From: Polynucleobacter sp. MG-Unter2-18
GTDB lineage: Bacteria > Pseudomonadota > Gammaproteobacteria > Burkholderiales > Burkholderiaceae
Length of the DNA stretch: 64,000 bases
Direction of reading: 5' to 3'
NCBI RefSeq assembly: GCF_018687675.1
Contig: NZ_CP061302.1
Location: forward strand, 1,945,229 to 2,009,228
Of this stretch, positions 47,530-56,893 are shown piece after piece. A program made the translations under genes and the position numbers. The notes under the pieces were generated by a model, which saw nothing but the letters and a program-made list of their open reading frames with translations, was not told the origin of the DNA and did no database searches. Positions within the stretch are counted from its first letter, which is position 1. Each line of letters begins with the position of its first letter.

Positions 47530-49839
47530 TTATGCTGCCTCTTTTGCCAGATTCATAAACAAAATTGATACTTGCGCACCGATCACCTCATCCGCCTGCA
47601 TACGATTCCGGATTTCGATTTTGGCGCCGTGATCGTCTACTATTTTCTTCACCACCGCCAATCCCAATCCAGTGCCTTTACTTTTCGTTGTTACATAGGG
47701 CTCAAAGGCTCTTGCCAATATCTTAGCTGGAAAACCTGAACCACTATCACTTATTGTTAAACGCACCGCATTTTGTGGCACACCATGTGATTCTCCGTAA
47801 GGCACTAATTCTGTTTTTATCTCAACTGGCTCAGATTGATGGGTGCCCTCGAGAGTAGCATCTTGCGCATTTTGCAAAAGATTATGAATAATCTGTCTGA
47901 GTTGAGTTGAGTCTCCCATAATATTTGGGCAACGAGAATCCAACCGGGTTTTTATAGGGCTTCCTTCGTATAGCCCGAGGATCTCTTGTGTCAAAGTATT
48001 AATAGAGACCGCTTTTAGTTGCGGGCTTGGTGTCTTTGCGAAATCCCTGAAATCATTCACCATTTCTTTCATGGCCTGAACTTGGCCGATGATCGTTTCT
48101 GTGCTGCGATTCATCATCTCCTCTTGCTCGGGACTCAGTTTGCCGGCTAACTTGTGCTGCAGTCTCTCTGCTGAGAGCTGTATGGGGGTTAGCGGATTCT
48201 TAATCTCATGCGCCAAGCGTCTTGCCACCTCACTCCAAGCAATGGAGCGCTGTGCACTAACTACATCGGTAATATCATCAAAAACCACCATACGTAAATC
48301 GGCAGTTAGCTCGGTTCCACGAATAAATAAAGTAACACCGGGCTCATTCTCAAACTCATTTGTGCTGTGAAGCTGAATCTGTTTTTGCCAGACTGGCGCT
48401 AATTTATTTTTAGCTAACGGGGGCTGACTATCGTCTTCTCCAACCGACAACTTTAACGTAGCAAAGCCCTCTTTGATAGCCTTATCAAACTCAATGAGAC
48501 TTGGGCTATCGCCTAAAGGACGTCCATCCATTTTGGTTAAGTCTTGACTAAAGATACGGTCAGCACCAGCATTACTAGAGACCATATTGAAATTTTTATC
48601 AAAGATACAAACACCAGCAGTTAAATTGCCCAAGACTGTTTCAAGAAATGCTTTAGATTCTTGAAGAGAGGTTCTTGTATCTGCAAGCTGACGAGTCATC
48701 ACATTAAATTGACGCGTCAACATTCCCAATTCATCGCCAGTATCTAACTCCGGCTTTGGAGATAAGTCACCCTGAGCAACGGCTTGGGTACCCTTTAATA
48801 ACATCAATAAAGGCCTGGCCAACTGACGACCCAGAATCAAAGCTAAAGTCACCGCCACAAATAATGCGAAAAATAACGTGAGCGTGAGCGTACCAACAAA
48901 CATTTTTCTTAGGCCAGTTCTACCTAATGATTTCTCCTGATAGTCGCTGTAGGCAGACTCAACCGCAACGATATTTTTGGCCAATGGGCTAGGAATGAAG
49001 CGCACTAGTTGCAAAAAATATTTATCCTCTACCTCTGAGCTAGCGCCCGATTTTCCCGAGATCTGTTTCTTTCGCACAATCGGCACAATCGCTCTAACCC
49101 GATAAGCACGCTGCCCCCCATCCACCTCTATTTGCTCAATAGAGGTGATGCCCTTCTTTTTAAATGCCTCAGTAACGACATCGGGAGTAGGTGCGGGTAG
49201 GTATTTTTTTGGCCTAGACTCGCTAGTTAAGATTAGGTTGCGCTGGGCATTAAACAGGCTCACCTCCTGGATACCAAATTGATTACGGATCTTCATTACC
49301 ATGGCGCCAACCTGTTCAGAAGTCGCGCCCGAGGGGACCTGAACAATTTGCTCAGCAATGTAATTGCCCTCCGCCAAAATCTCTTCTTGTGCAACGCGCA
49401 AGGTAACACGTCCCAGCTCAAGCCCAGCGTCTAGCGCAGACTCTACCTGAACGTCAAACCAAGTCTCAATACTGCGAGATACGAACTGCAAAGAAACGCC
49501 ATATAAAATTAATCCTGGAACGACGCCAACCAAAGCAAAAATCATGGCTAATTTAGCAACTAAGCGCGTACCAAATCGGCCCTTACGCCAACGAATGGCA
49601 ATTACGATGACTAAAGTCAGAATGACTAAAGTTAAACAAATTCCAACAATGACATTGGCCGCATAAAGCCAAATAAAATAGTTATCAAAAAGCTCAGTAT
49701 TGGATGTTGCAACCGATAGCAGCGCTAACAACAATAGCGCAAAAGCACCAGTTACTACCATGGCTAATGGTAGCGCTCGTCTTTTCCAAGCGTCTTTCTC
49801 AAACGCATTTGACCCAATGAAGTCTAAAGATATCTTCAT
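47530..49839 (-). CDS. ntrY: NtrY-like sensor histidine kinase
   Basis: A 769-residue membrane kinase: two N-terminal helices plus a third pair framing a periplasmic region, a HAMP linker (LLMLLKGTQAVAQGDLSPKP), a PAS domain (GVCIFDKNFNMVSSNAGADR), HisKA with HEIKNPLTPIQLSAERL and HATPase with LTISDSGSGFP and GTGLGLAVVKKIV. It pairs with the following regulator. NtrY systems respond to nitrogen or envelope/redox state in other bacteria. It overlaps the DUF4390 gene by four bases. Confidence 0.9.
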   Translation of the reverse strand: MKISLDFIGSNAFEKDAWKRRALPLAMVVTGAFALLLLALLSVATSNTELFDNYFIWLYAANVIVGICLTLVILTLVIVIAIRWRKGRFGTRLVAKLAMIFALVGVVPGLILYGVSLQFVSRSIETWFDVQVESALDAGLELGRVTLRVAQEEILAEGNYIAEQIVQVPSGATSEQVGAMVMKIRNQFGIQEVSLFNAQRNLILTSESRPKKYLPAPTPDVVTEAFKKKGITSIEQIEVDGGQRAYRVRAIVPIVRKKQISGKSGASSEVEDKYFLQLVRFIPSPLAKNIVAVESAYSDYQEKSLGRTGLRKMFVGTLTLTLFFALFVAVTLALILGRQLARPLLMLLKGTQAVAQGDLSPKPELDTGDELGMLTRQFNVMTRQLADTRTSLQESKAFLETVLGNLTAGVCIFDKNFNMVSSNAGADRIFSQDLTKMDGRPLGDSPSLIEFDKAIKEGFATLKLSVGEDDSQPPLAKNKLAPVWQKQIQLHSTNEFENEPGVTLFIRGTELTADLRMVVFDDITDVVSAQRSIAWSEVARRLAHEIKNPLTPIQLSAERLQHKLAGKLSPEQEEMMNRSTETIIGQVQAMKEMVNDFRDFAKTPSPQLKAVSINTLTQEILGLYEGSPIKTRLDSRCPNIMGDSTQLRQIIHNLLQNAQDATLEGTHQSEPVEIKTELVPYGESHGVPQNAVRLTISDSGSGFPAKILARAFEPYVTTKSKGTGLGLAVVKKIVDDHGAKIEIRNRMQADEVIGAQVSILFMNLAKEAA

Positions 49840-50417
49840 CGCTTAATGAGGTTGGGGCCGTTTTGTAAGAAAGGAAAGCGCACCCAATCACTGGTGACAT
49901 TCCAGTCACGATTGTTAAGGGCATTTACCTGAAATGGTTTGGGTAGCCTGCTTAAATCCAGGGTCATTCTGAGTGCAGCAGTGTACGACTTGTTTGCGTC
50001 AATTTGGTCGCTATCAATAACCCGCCAACCTCCAACACTGCCCACGGTCTGCAAAGCCTCAAATAGTGTTTTTGCAGAAAAGGTAAAACCCTCAGAAGCT
50101 ATACGGTATTGCTGAGTCATTGGCTGATAAGAAAGGCGGGTCGATCTTTGAGCAATTGCAGGCTTTTCATCAAACCAATACCAACGCGAACGCGTTAAGT
50201 CAAACTCAGTTTGAAAATATAAAACAACCCCTTTTTGAACGGCATCTTCTAAGCCAGGCGTTAACTCAATCTTAAATGTTGCATTCAGAAGCCAATCGTT
50301 ATCCACCCGCTCCAGATCAGCAGTTTTGAGCTTGATTCCCTCTGCACTTGCAGCTACTGAAAATAGGCTCAAGGACATCAAAACACAAAGAGTGAATTGT
50401 CTAACGCCTTGGTTCAT
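49836..50417 (-). CDS. DUF4390 exported protein
   Basis: A signal peptide (CVLMSLSLFSVAASA) then the DUF4390 pattern: LKTADLERVDNDWLLNATFK, VLYFQTEFDLTRSRWYWFDE and LSYQPMTQQYRI. The family is a conserved betaproteobacterial periplasmic protein found between rsmB and ntrY, as here. It overlaps both neighbours by four bases, so rsmB-DUF4390-ntrY are translationally coupled. Confidence 0.88.
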   Translation of the reverse strand: MNQGVRQFTLCVLMSLSLFSVAASAEGIKLKTADLERVDNDWLLNATFKIELTPGLEDAVQKGVVLYFQTEFDLTRSRWYWFDEKPAIAQRSTRLSYQPMTQQYRIASEGFTFSAKTLFEALQTVGSVGGWRVIDSDQIDANKSYTAALRMTLDLSRLPKPFQVNALNNRDWNVTSDWVRFPFLQNGPNLIKR

Positions 50418-51727
50418 GGCCCATTTTTCTTAAACAAAGCATAGTAAAAACCGTCGTTTAGCTCAGCAGGCAAAATTTGCCCAGGTGCGCTTAATCGTAA
50501 TGCATCAGCATGCTTTGCAGCAAACCATGCCGCCTGCTCCTCACCCTCCTCTGGGAACACAGAACAAGTTACATACAAAAGTGTGCCGCCGATCTTCAGG
50601 ATCTTCCAAGCTTGCTCCAAAATGGCGCGCTGCCTAGTTTGCAAGGCCTTAATATCAGCCTCACGCCGCAAAAAAGGTATGTCCGGGTGCCTTGCAACAA
50701 TGCCCGATGCAGAGCAAGGCGCATCCAAAAGAATTTTGTCAAATAACTTGCCATCCCACCATGCAGTCTTTGAGGCATCCCCGCGCACTATGCGAACAGC
50801 ATCAGACTGCAGGCGTAAACGGTCTAAATTGCCGCCAATTTTTCCAAGGCGCTCACCATCCAACTCCAAAGCAGTCATCTCGCACTGCGCCAACTCTAGT
50901 AGGTGCGCTGTTTTTCCACCAGGTGCAGCACAGGCATCCAAGATGCGCTCACCCGGTTTTGGATCCAGCAATATAGCTGCAATTTGTGCCCCCGCATCTT
51001 GAACAGAAACTGCACCACTATAAAAACCTGGTAAATCTGAGACTGGCACCGCCTCTTGTAATAACAAAGCAGAATTTAATATGACCCCAGCAACACTATC
51101 AATTGGTTCAGCTGCAATACCAGCTTGATGTAATAGCTCTTGATATTCCTTGCGCGTATGTTGTTTCACATTCACACGCAAAATTAAGGGTGCCCGTTGA
51201 GCCTGCTGAATCAACATAGCTTGCCAAGCCTTGGAGTAATTTCTCTTTAAGCTAGCTCGCCACCAGGGTGGGAAAAACATGGGGATAGGATCTGGAGGGT
51301 AAGGCTTTTCATTCTCAGCCTGAACCGCAAGGCTCACCTTACGAAGTACAGCATTTACAAGGCCCTTGGCATACGTTGTCGGCTCATATTCACTACAAGC
51401 TTTTACAGCTTGGTCAACGATTGTATGCACTGCATAACCCTTGCCGTCGGATCCACCCTGCAAAAACAAAGCAATCGCAACACTTAATAAGTACTCTACT
51501 TCTGGTGGAGGCGTCTTTGGAATAAATTGTTGAATGAATTCATGTGATCTCACCCATTTACGCAAAGCATCAAACGTGAGACTTTGAACAATCGGTCGCT
51601 CATGGGCATCTAGTTGATCTAACACTTCGGTTAGCGATCGGCCTACCATCACCTCACCAATTGCTTGCGCAGAAATGGTAATTGCCTCTGATAGCGGAAG
51701 ACTGCGCGGTGTTTTTTGATCGGTCAA
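50414..51727 (-). CDS. rsmB: 16S rRNA m5C967 methyltransferase
   Basis: An N-terminal NusB-like RNA-binding region is followed by a Rossmann methyltransferase: ILDACAAPGGKTAHLLEL binds SAM. The two catalytic Cys are in DAPCSASG and LLYVTCSVFPEE. It methylates C967 of 16S rRNA. 437 residues is normal for RsmB/Sun. It is one base after fmt, in the def-fmt-rsmB order common in bacteria. Confidence 0.95.
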   Translation of the reverse strand: MTDQKTPRSLPLSEAITISAQAIGEVMVGRSLTEVLDQLDAHERPIVQSLTFDALRKWVRSHEFIQQFIPKTPPPEVEYLLSVAIALFLQGGSDGKGYAVHTIVDQAVKACSEYEPTTYAKGLVNAVLRKVSLAVQAENEKPYPPDPIPMFFPPWWRASLKRNYSKAWQAMLIQQAQRAPLILRVNVKQHTRKEYQELLHQAGIAAEPIDSVAGVILNSALLLQEAVPVSDLPGFYSGAVSVQDAGAQIAAILLDPKPGERILDACAAPGGKTAHLLELAQCEMTALELDGERLGKIGGNLDRLRLQSDAVRIVRGDASKTAWWDGKLFDKILLDAPCSASGIVARHPDIPFLRREADIKALQTRQRAILEQAWKILKIGGTLLYVTCSVFPEEGEEQAAWFAAKHADALRLSAPGQILPAELNDGFYYALFKKNGP

Positions 51728-51728
51728 A

Positions 51729-52724
51729 TTAATCTTTCTTGAACTGCATTATTTTTTCCTGCGCACGATAGCTTTGTAAACAAGCGCTGGCTGCAATTTT
51801 TTTTCCGCCGGGCTTTTGCATTTCCAAAATTTCAATGATGCCTTCTCCGCACTGAACATACACGCCACCTCCACTAAAGTCTAAGACCTGTCCTGGGATC
51901 GCATCTAGATGTATTTGCTCCTTGCTAGGCAAACAAGAATTCCAAAACTTCAATTGCTCGCCATTCAAACTGCTGGTTGATCCAGGAAATGGATTGAACG
52001 CTCGAATGCGTCGATCAATTTCTCTAGCACTTAAATGCCAATCAATTTCTGCCTCACTCTTTAATATTTTTTCTGCATAAGTAACTCCCTCTTTAGGTTG
52101 TGGAGTTCTTGAGATGGCGATACCTTCATCTAAATCATTGAGAGTCTTGACGATCAACTTGGCCCCTAGGGTTGCCAAATGCTCATGAAGTGATGCGCTA
52201 GTTTCTTGGGGTGTAATTTTTAGATCACCCACCAGAACGGTGTCACCGGTATCGAGGCCTGCATCCATTTGCATGATGCTTACACCTGTATCAGCGTCAC
52301 CGCTTTCTATGGCACGCTGTATCGGCGCTGCACCGCGCCACCTTGGCAGCACAGAGGCGTGAATATTAAAGCAACCATGCCTCCCGCTCTGGGAAGCAAG
52401 ATCAAGAATAGCCTGGGGAAGAATTAATCCATAAGCAACAACTACCATTGCATCAAATTCAATATCGGATAAATATTGAAAGGCCTCTTGCGCTGCTATT
52501 TTTTTCTGTAAGTCTGTATGGTTCTGCTTGAGCGTTTCAGGTTGCAGAACCGGAATACCTTTCTCTTGTGCAAATTCTTTTACAGGGCTCGCTTGAAGAT
52601 GCATGCCTCGACCTGCACGACGATCTGGCTGTGTCAGCACTAAAACAATTTGATGGCCAGCCTTTTCTATTGCACGCATTGCTTGCGCAGCAAACTCTGG
52701 GGTACCAGCAAAGACAATTCTCAT
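51729..52724 (-). CDS. fmt: Methionyl-tRNA formyltransferase
   Basis: Formylates initiator Met-tRNA. The N-terminal RIVFAGTPEFA, the folate-site HASVLPRWRGAAPIQRAI with catalytic Asn/His, and DTGVSIMQMDAGLDTGD are all present, and there is a C-terminal OB-like domain. 331 residues is slightly long because of an inserted segment (AAQEAFQYLSDIEF). It lies seven bases after def. Confidence 0.95.
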   Translation of the reverse strand: MRIVFAGTPEFAAQAMRAIEKAGHQIVLVLTQPDRRAGRGMHLQASPVKEFAQEKGIPVLQPETLKQNHTDLQKKIAAQEAFQYLSDIEFDAMVVVAYGLILPQAILDLASQSGRHGCFNIHASVLPRWRGAAPIQRAIESGDADTGVSIMQMDAGLDTGDTVLVGDLKITPQETSASLHEHLATLGAKLIVKTLNDLDEGIAISRTPQPKEGVTYAEKILKSEAEIDWHLSAREIDRRIRAFNPFPGSTSSLNGEQLKFWNSCLPSKEQIHLDAIPGQVLDFSGGGVYVQCGEGIIEILEMQKPGGKKIAASACLQSYRAQEKIMQFKKD

Positions 52725-52731
52725 TGGGCGC

Positions 52732-53247
52732 TTAGCGCTCGCCTACTAATTCTTTTGCGCGCTTTTTCATTTTGAGAGAAATACGATTACGCTTCAACAT
52801 AGATAGATACTCAACAAACACCTTGCCTTGCAAGTGATCCATCTCGTGCTGCAAACAAACTGACAGTAAGCCGTCTGCCTCTATTTCAAATTCTTTACCG
52901 TTGATATCGAGCGCCTTTACTCGTATGACTGCTGGGCGGTCTACTTCGTCATAATATTCAGGCACAGAAAGGCAACCTTCGCGCCATGATTTTTTTTCAG
53001 GGCTTGCCCAAACCAGCTCAGGATTAATGAATACCATTAGCTCGTCTTGATTATCTGAAACATCAATAACAACAATTCGCTCATGAATGTCTACCTGCGT
53101 TGCAGCTAAACCAACGCCTGGCGCGTCATACATAGTCTGGGCCATATCAGCCACAATTTTTTTAATGCGCGCATCTACCTGCGCTACCGGTTTGGCAACC
53201 TTATGTAGGCGTGGATCTGGATAACAAAGGACGGTTAATAAAGCCAT
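52732..53247 (-). CDS. def: Peptide deformylase
   Basis: All three family motifs are present: [18 protein letters not shown] with the metal-ligand Cys, and [11 protein letters not shown] with two metal His. It removes the formyl group from nascent proteins. ATG 53247 gives the standard N-terminus ([20 protein letters not shown]); the frame to 53262 adds five atypical residues. First gene of the operon, divergent from dprA. Confidence 0.95.
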   Translation of the reverse strand: MALLTVLCYPDPRLHKVAKPVAQVDARIKKIVADMAQTMYDAPGVGLAATQVDIHERIVVIDVSDNQDELMVFINPELVWASPEKKSWREGCLSVPEYYDEVDRPAVIRVKALDINGKEFEIEADGLLSVCLQHEMDHLQGKVFVEYLSMLKRNRISLKMKKRAKELVGER

Positions 53248-53318
53248 ATGGGAATTATCCAACAGAGTAATCAGACTGTCCCGATAGTTCTTTACAGCCC
53301 TATGCCGAAAATTGCCTT

Positions 53319-54017
53319 ATGCGCATATCTAAAAACTCTAACATTGTCCAAATTCAACGAAATTCCCCTGACTATCCAGCTCGTCTGCTAGATTTATACG
53401 ATCCACCCAGCTCACTCTATATATATGGTGATATTCGCCTACTAAATATTCCGACGATTGCCATCGTGGGCTCAAGAATTGCCAGCCCAGAAGGGGTCAA
53501 GAACGCTCACTATTTTGCACAAGCCCTGTCAGCCGAGGGTTATCTCATTATTTCTGGGCTGGCCCGAGGCATTGATGGGGCCGCCCATTTAGGTGCCCTT
53601 GGGTCAAATCAGGATCATCCAACCATAGCAGTATGTGGAACAGGGCTTGATATCGTGTATCCAAGAGAACATCTTGGGTTGGCCCAGGCCATTGGTGGGG
53701 TAGGCCTCTTGGTGTCTGAACTAGTCCCAGGATCAGGGCCAAAAGCATGGCATTTCCCTCGCAGAAACCGCATCATTGCAGCCCTGTCCCTTGGAATACT
53801 CGTGATAGAGGCGGCCGAGCGCTCTGGCTCGCTCATTACGGCTAGGTTGGGCTGTGAACTTGGCCGCGAGATTTTTGCGATTCCGGGGTCAATACACAAC
53901 CCACTCTCTAGGGGCTGCCACCAACTACTTAGGCAAGGAGCCAAACTGGTTCAATCCCCGAAAGATATTCTTGAGGAGCTGCCAAAATGGTCAAAAACCG
54001 AATTTAAAGGTGTTTAA
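53319..54017 (+). CDS. dprA: DNA processing protein DprA, minimal form
   Basis: The Rossmann-like fold that loads RecA on incoming single-stranded DNA is present: IAIVGSRIASPEG, SGLARGIDGAAHLGAL, AVCGTGLDIVYP, WHFPRRNRIIAALS and GSIHNPLSRGCHQLL. At 232 residues it lacks the N-terminal SAM-like and C-terminal winged-helix (DML1) domains of longer DprA proteins. No upstream frame extends it. Natural transformation ability is implied but needs other genes. Confidence 0.88.
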   Translation: MRISKNSNIVQIQRNSPDYPARLLDLYDPPSSLYIYGDIRLLNIPTIAIVGSRIASPEGVKNAHYFAQALSAEGYLIISGLARGIDGAAHLGALGSNQDHPTIAVCGTGLDIVYPREHLGLAQAIGGVGLLVSELVPGSGPKAWHFPRRNRIIAALSLGILVIEAAERSGSLITARLGCELGREIFAIPGSIHNPLSRGCHQLLRQGAKLVQSPKDILEELPKWSKTEFKGV

Positions 54018-54214
54018 AGCACCATTTTAAGAAAAATAGGGTCTTAACTGGGGTTTTACCAAGCCCCAAAAATGAGGTTTTTGGACTTTTGTCAATTTAT
54101 CGGTTAATAATAAAAAAGGGGCATGAAAGAGGTCTGACCAGAATCTGGTTTAAATTGGTCACCCGTTTTCACCCATTAAAAACATCATTTCAAGCTCAAA
54201 TTTAGGCAAAACGC

Positions 54215-56893
54215 GTGGCAACTAAAGCAACTACCAAAAAAAGCAGTTCAAAGACTTCAACTGTTGATCAGCCAAAGGCGCTGATCATTGCGGAGAAACC
54301 TTCCGTTGCGAATGACATTGCCAAAGCTTTAGGTGGCTTTACTAAATACGAGGATTATTTTGAGAGCGATGACTTTGTTATCTCCTCTGCAGTTGGCCAT
54401 CTATTAGAAATCGCCGCCCCCGAAGAATTTGATGTCAAGCGTGGCAAATGGTCTTTTGCAAATCTGCCGGTTGTACCCCCCTATTTTGATTTACGCCCAA
54501 TCGCCAAAACTGAATCTCGACTGAAGGTTTTGCAAAAGCTCATTAAGCGTAAAGATATTAACGAACTCATTAATGCATGTGACGCGGGTCGAGAAGGTGA
54601 GCTGATCTTTCGTTTGATTGCGCAACATGCAAAAGCACCTCAGGCTATTAAACGGCTCTGGTTGCAATCCATGACACCGGCAGCAATCAGAGATGGCTTT
54701 GCCTCCCTGCGCAGCGATACGGATATGCAGCCTCTCGCCGATGCGGCACGCTGCCGCTCTGAAGCGGATTGGCTAGTCGGAATTAACGGCACTCGCGCTA
54801 TGACGGCATTCAATAGCAAGAGCGGTGGATTCTTTCTGACAACAGTGGGCCGAGTACAAACACCAACGCTATCAATCGTTGTTGAGCGTGAAGAACTAAT
54901 TCGGAAATTTATCTCCAAAGACTATTGGGAAGTGAAAGCAGAATTTATTGCTGCAGCTGGCGTATATGAGGGGCGCTGGTTTGATCCTAAGTTTAAGAAA
55001 GATGCTGCCGCTCCAGACGCTCGAGAGAACCGCCTTTGGAGTGAAGCCGCAGCACAAAGTATTGTTGCTGCGTGTCGCGATAAAAAAGCGAGCGTTAAAG
55101 AAGAAGCAAAACCAGCAACACAATTAGCGCCTCAACTGTTTGATTTAACGAGCCTACAGCGCGAAGCAAATGCACGCTTTGGTTTCTCTGCAAAAAATAC
55201 TCTTGGCTTGGCCCAAGCGCTTTACGAGCGACATAAAGTACTGACCTATCCACGTACCGATGCTAAGGCTCTGCCTGAAGATTACTTGGATACCGTGAAG
55301 CAGACGATGGAAAACCTGGCTGAGAACTCACAAGAATATCGTTCCTTTGCCAAACAAATCTTACAAGGCGATCCAAAGGATCCAAAAGCCAAGGCAGGGT
55401 ATGGCTGGATCAAACCAAACAAACGTATTTTTGATAACTCAAAAATATCTGATCACTTTGCGATCATCCCTACCTTAGAGTCTCCAAAGAGTCTGAGCGA
55501 GCCGGAACAAAAACTGTATGACTTAGTTGTTCGTCGCTTCTTGGCAGTGTTTTATCCTGCTGCCGAATTCCGCGTCACCACTCGCATCACCGAAGCATCG
55601 GGACATCACTTTAAAACTGAAGGTCGCGTCCTAGTCTCACCGGGTTGGCTAACGGTATACGGCAGATCCAATCAAGCAGATGATGAGTTGGTGGCGGTAC
55701 AAGAAGGCGAAACTGTTCAAAATGAATCTATTGCAGCCGTTCCATTAAAAACCAAACCGCCAGCTCGATATACCGAGGCAACTTTATTATCAGCAATGGA
55801 GAGCGCTGGCAAATGGGTCGATGATGATGAGATGCGTGAAGCAATGGCCGAAAAAGGCTTGGGCACACCTGCAACTCGAGCTGCCATCATTGAAGGCCTA
55901 CTAGCAGAGAAATATATGGTCCGGGAAGCGCGTGAGCTCATTCCTACTGCTAAGGCATTTCAGTTGATGACGCTCTTGCGCGGCTTAGATGTTGAAGAAT
56001 TAACACGACCCGATCTCACTGGTAGTTGGGAAAATAAACTCTCTCTGATTGAGCGCGGTGAGATGAATCGCGATACCTTCATGCAAGAAATTGCACAGAT
56101 GACGCAACGCATTGTTAAGCGCGCCAAAGAATATGACAGCGACACCATTCCCGGTGACTATGCGACCATGTCTACGCCATGCCCTCACTGCAAAGGTTCC
56201 GTTAAAGAAAACTATCGTCGGTTTGCCTGTGAGAAGTGTGGCTTTACGATTAGCAAAACTCCGGGTGGACGAGCATTTGAGTATCCAGAGGTTGAAGAAT
56301 TACTACGCGAGAAAACCATTGGGCCACTGCAGGGTTTCCGCAGCAAAATGGGCAGACCATTTGCAGCAATTATTAAGTTAAGCGAAATCCCAGAAGATGA
56401 TGCTGATTATCCAAATGCGGGCTTCAAGCTCGAATTTGATTTTGGCAATACTCAAGAAGATGAATCCGAAGCAATCGACTTTACTGGCCGTCAGGCTTTG
56501 GGTGTTTGTCCAAAATGTTCTGGTGCTGTTTACGAAGATGGCATGCGCTACTTGTGCGAACGAAATACTGGACCTGATAAATCATGTGACTTCAAAACCG
56601 GTAAGGTCGTTTTGCAACAAGAAATTTCTGCTGAGCAGGTTCAAAAATTGCTTACCGAGGGTAAAACCGATTTGCTAACCAATTTCAAATCTAACCGTAC
56701 CGGCCGAGGCTTTAAAGCTTATCTTGCCTTGGGTGCAGACGGCAAAATTGGTTTTGAGTTTGAGGCAAAGGCGCCTAAGGCAGGTGCTGCTGCTAAAGCG
56801 CCAGCAAAAAAACGTGCAGGCGCCAGTGCGGCCACTAAGTCAGCATCAAAACCTAAGCGCGCCAGCAAAGCAAAGTCATCTTCAAGCACTTGA
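54215..56893 (+). CDS. topB: DNA topoisomerase III (type IA)
   Basis: N-terminal Toprim domain (ALIIAEKPSVANDIAKALGG, DAGREGELIFR), then VGRVQTPTLSIVV and the active-site Tyr in LTYPRTDAK. Two Cys-type zinc ribbons near residues 650 and 765 (CPHCKGS...CEKCG, CPKCSG...CERN) are followed by a Lys/Ala/Ser tail. The enzyme relaxes negative supercoils or decatenates DNA. The GTG start at 54215 is the first codon of the conserved N-terminus. The 3' end overlaps the opposite-strand FAD gene by 175 bases. Confidence 0.92.
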   Translation: MATKATTKKSSSKTSTVDQPKALIIAEKPSVANDIAKALGGFTKYEDYFESDDFVISSAVGHLLEIAAPEEFDVKRGKWSFANLPVVPPYFDLRPIAKTESRLKVLQKLIKRKDINELINACDAGREGELIFRLIAQHAKAPQAIKRLWLQSMTPAAIRDGFASLRSDTDMQPLADAARCRSEADWLVGINGTRAMTAFNSKSGGFFLTTVGRVQTPTLSIVVEREELIRKFISKDYWEVKAEFIAAAGVYEGRWFDPKFKKDAAAPDARENRLWSEAAAQSIVAACRDKKASVKEEAKPATQLAPQLFDLTSLQREANARFGFSAKNTLGLAQALYERHKVLTYPRTDAKALPEDYLDTVKQTMENLAENSQEYRSFAKQILQGDPKDPKAKAGYGWIKPNKRIFDNSKISDHFAIIPTLESPKSLSEPEQKLYDLVVRRFLAVFYPAAEFRVTTRITEASGHHFKTEGRVLVSPGWLTVYGRSNQADDELVAVQEGETVQNESIAAVPLKTKPPARYTEATLLSAMESAGKWVDDDEMREAMAEKGLGTPATRAAIIEGLLAEKYMVREARELIPTAKAFQLMTLLRGLDVEELTRPDLTGSWENKLSLIERGEMNRDTFMQEIAQMTQRIVKRAKEYDSDTIPGDYATMSTPCPHCKGSVKENYRRFACEKCGFTISKTPGGRAFEYPEVEELLREKTIGPLQGFRSKMGRPFAAIIKLSEIPEDDADYPNAGFKLEFDFGNTQEDESEAIDFTGRQALGVCPKCSGAVYEDGMRYLCERNTGPDKSCDFKTGKVVLQQEISAEQVQKLLTEGKTDLLTNFKSNRTGRGFKAYLALGADGKIGFEFEAKAPKAGAAAKAPAKKRAGASAATKSASKPKRASKAKSSSST

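Noticed and set aside
54048..54066. GGGGTTT-TACC-AAGCCCC hairpin after dprA considered as a terminator.
   Set aside because: No T-run follows on either strand, so intrinsic termination is not supported.
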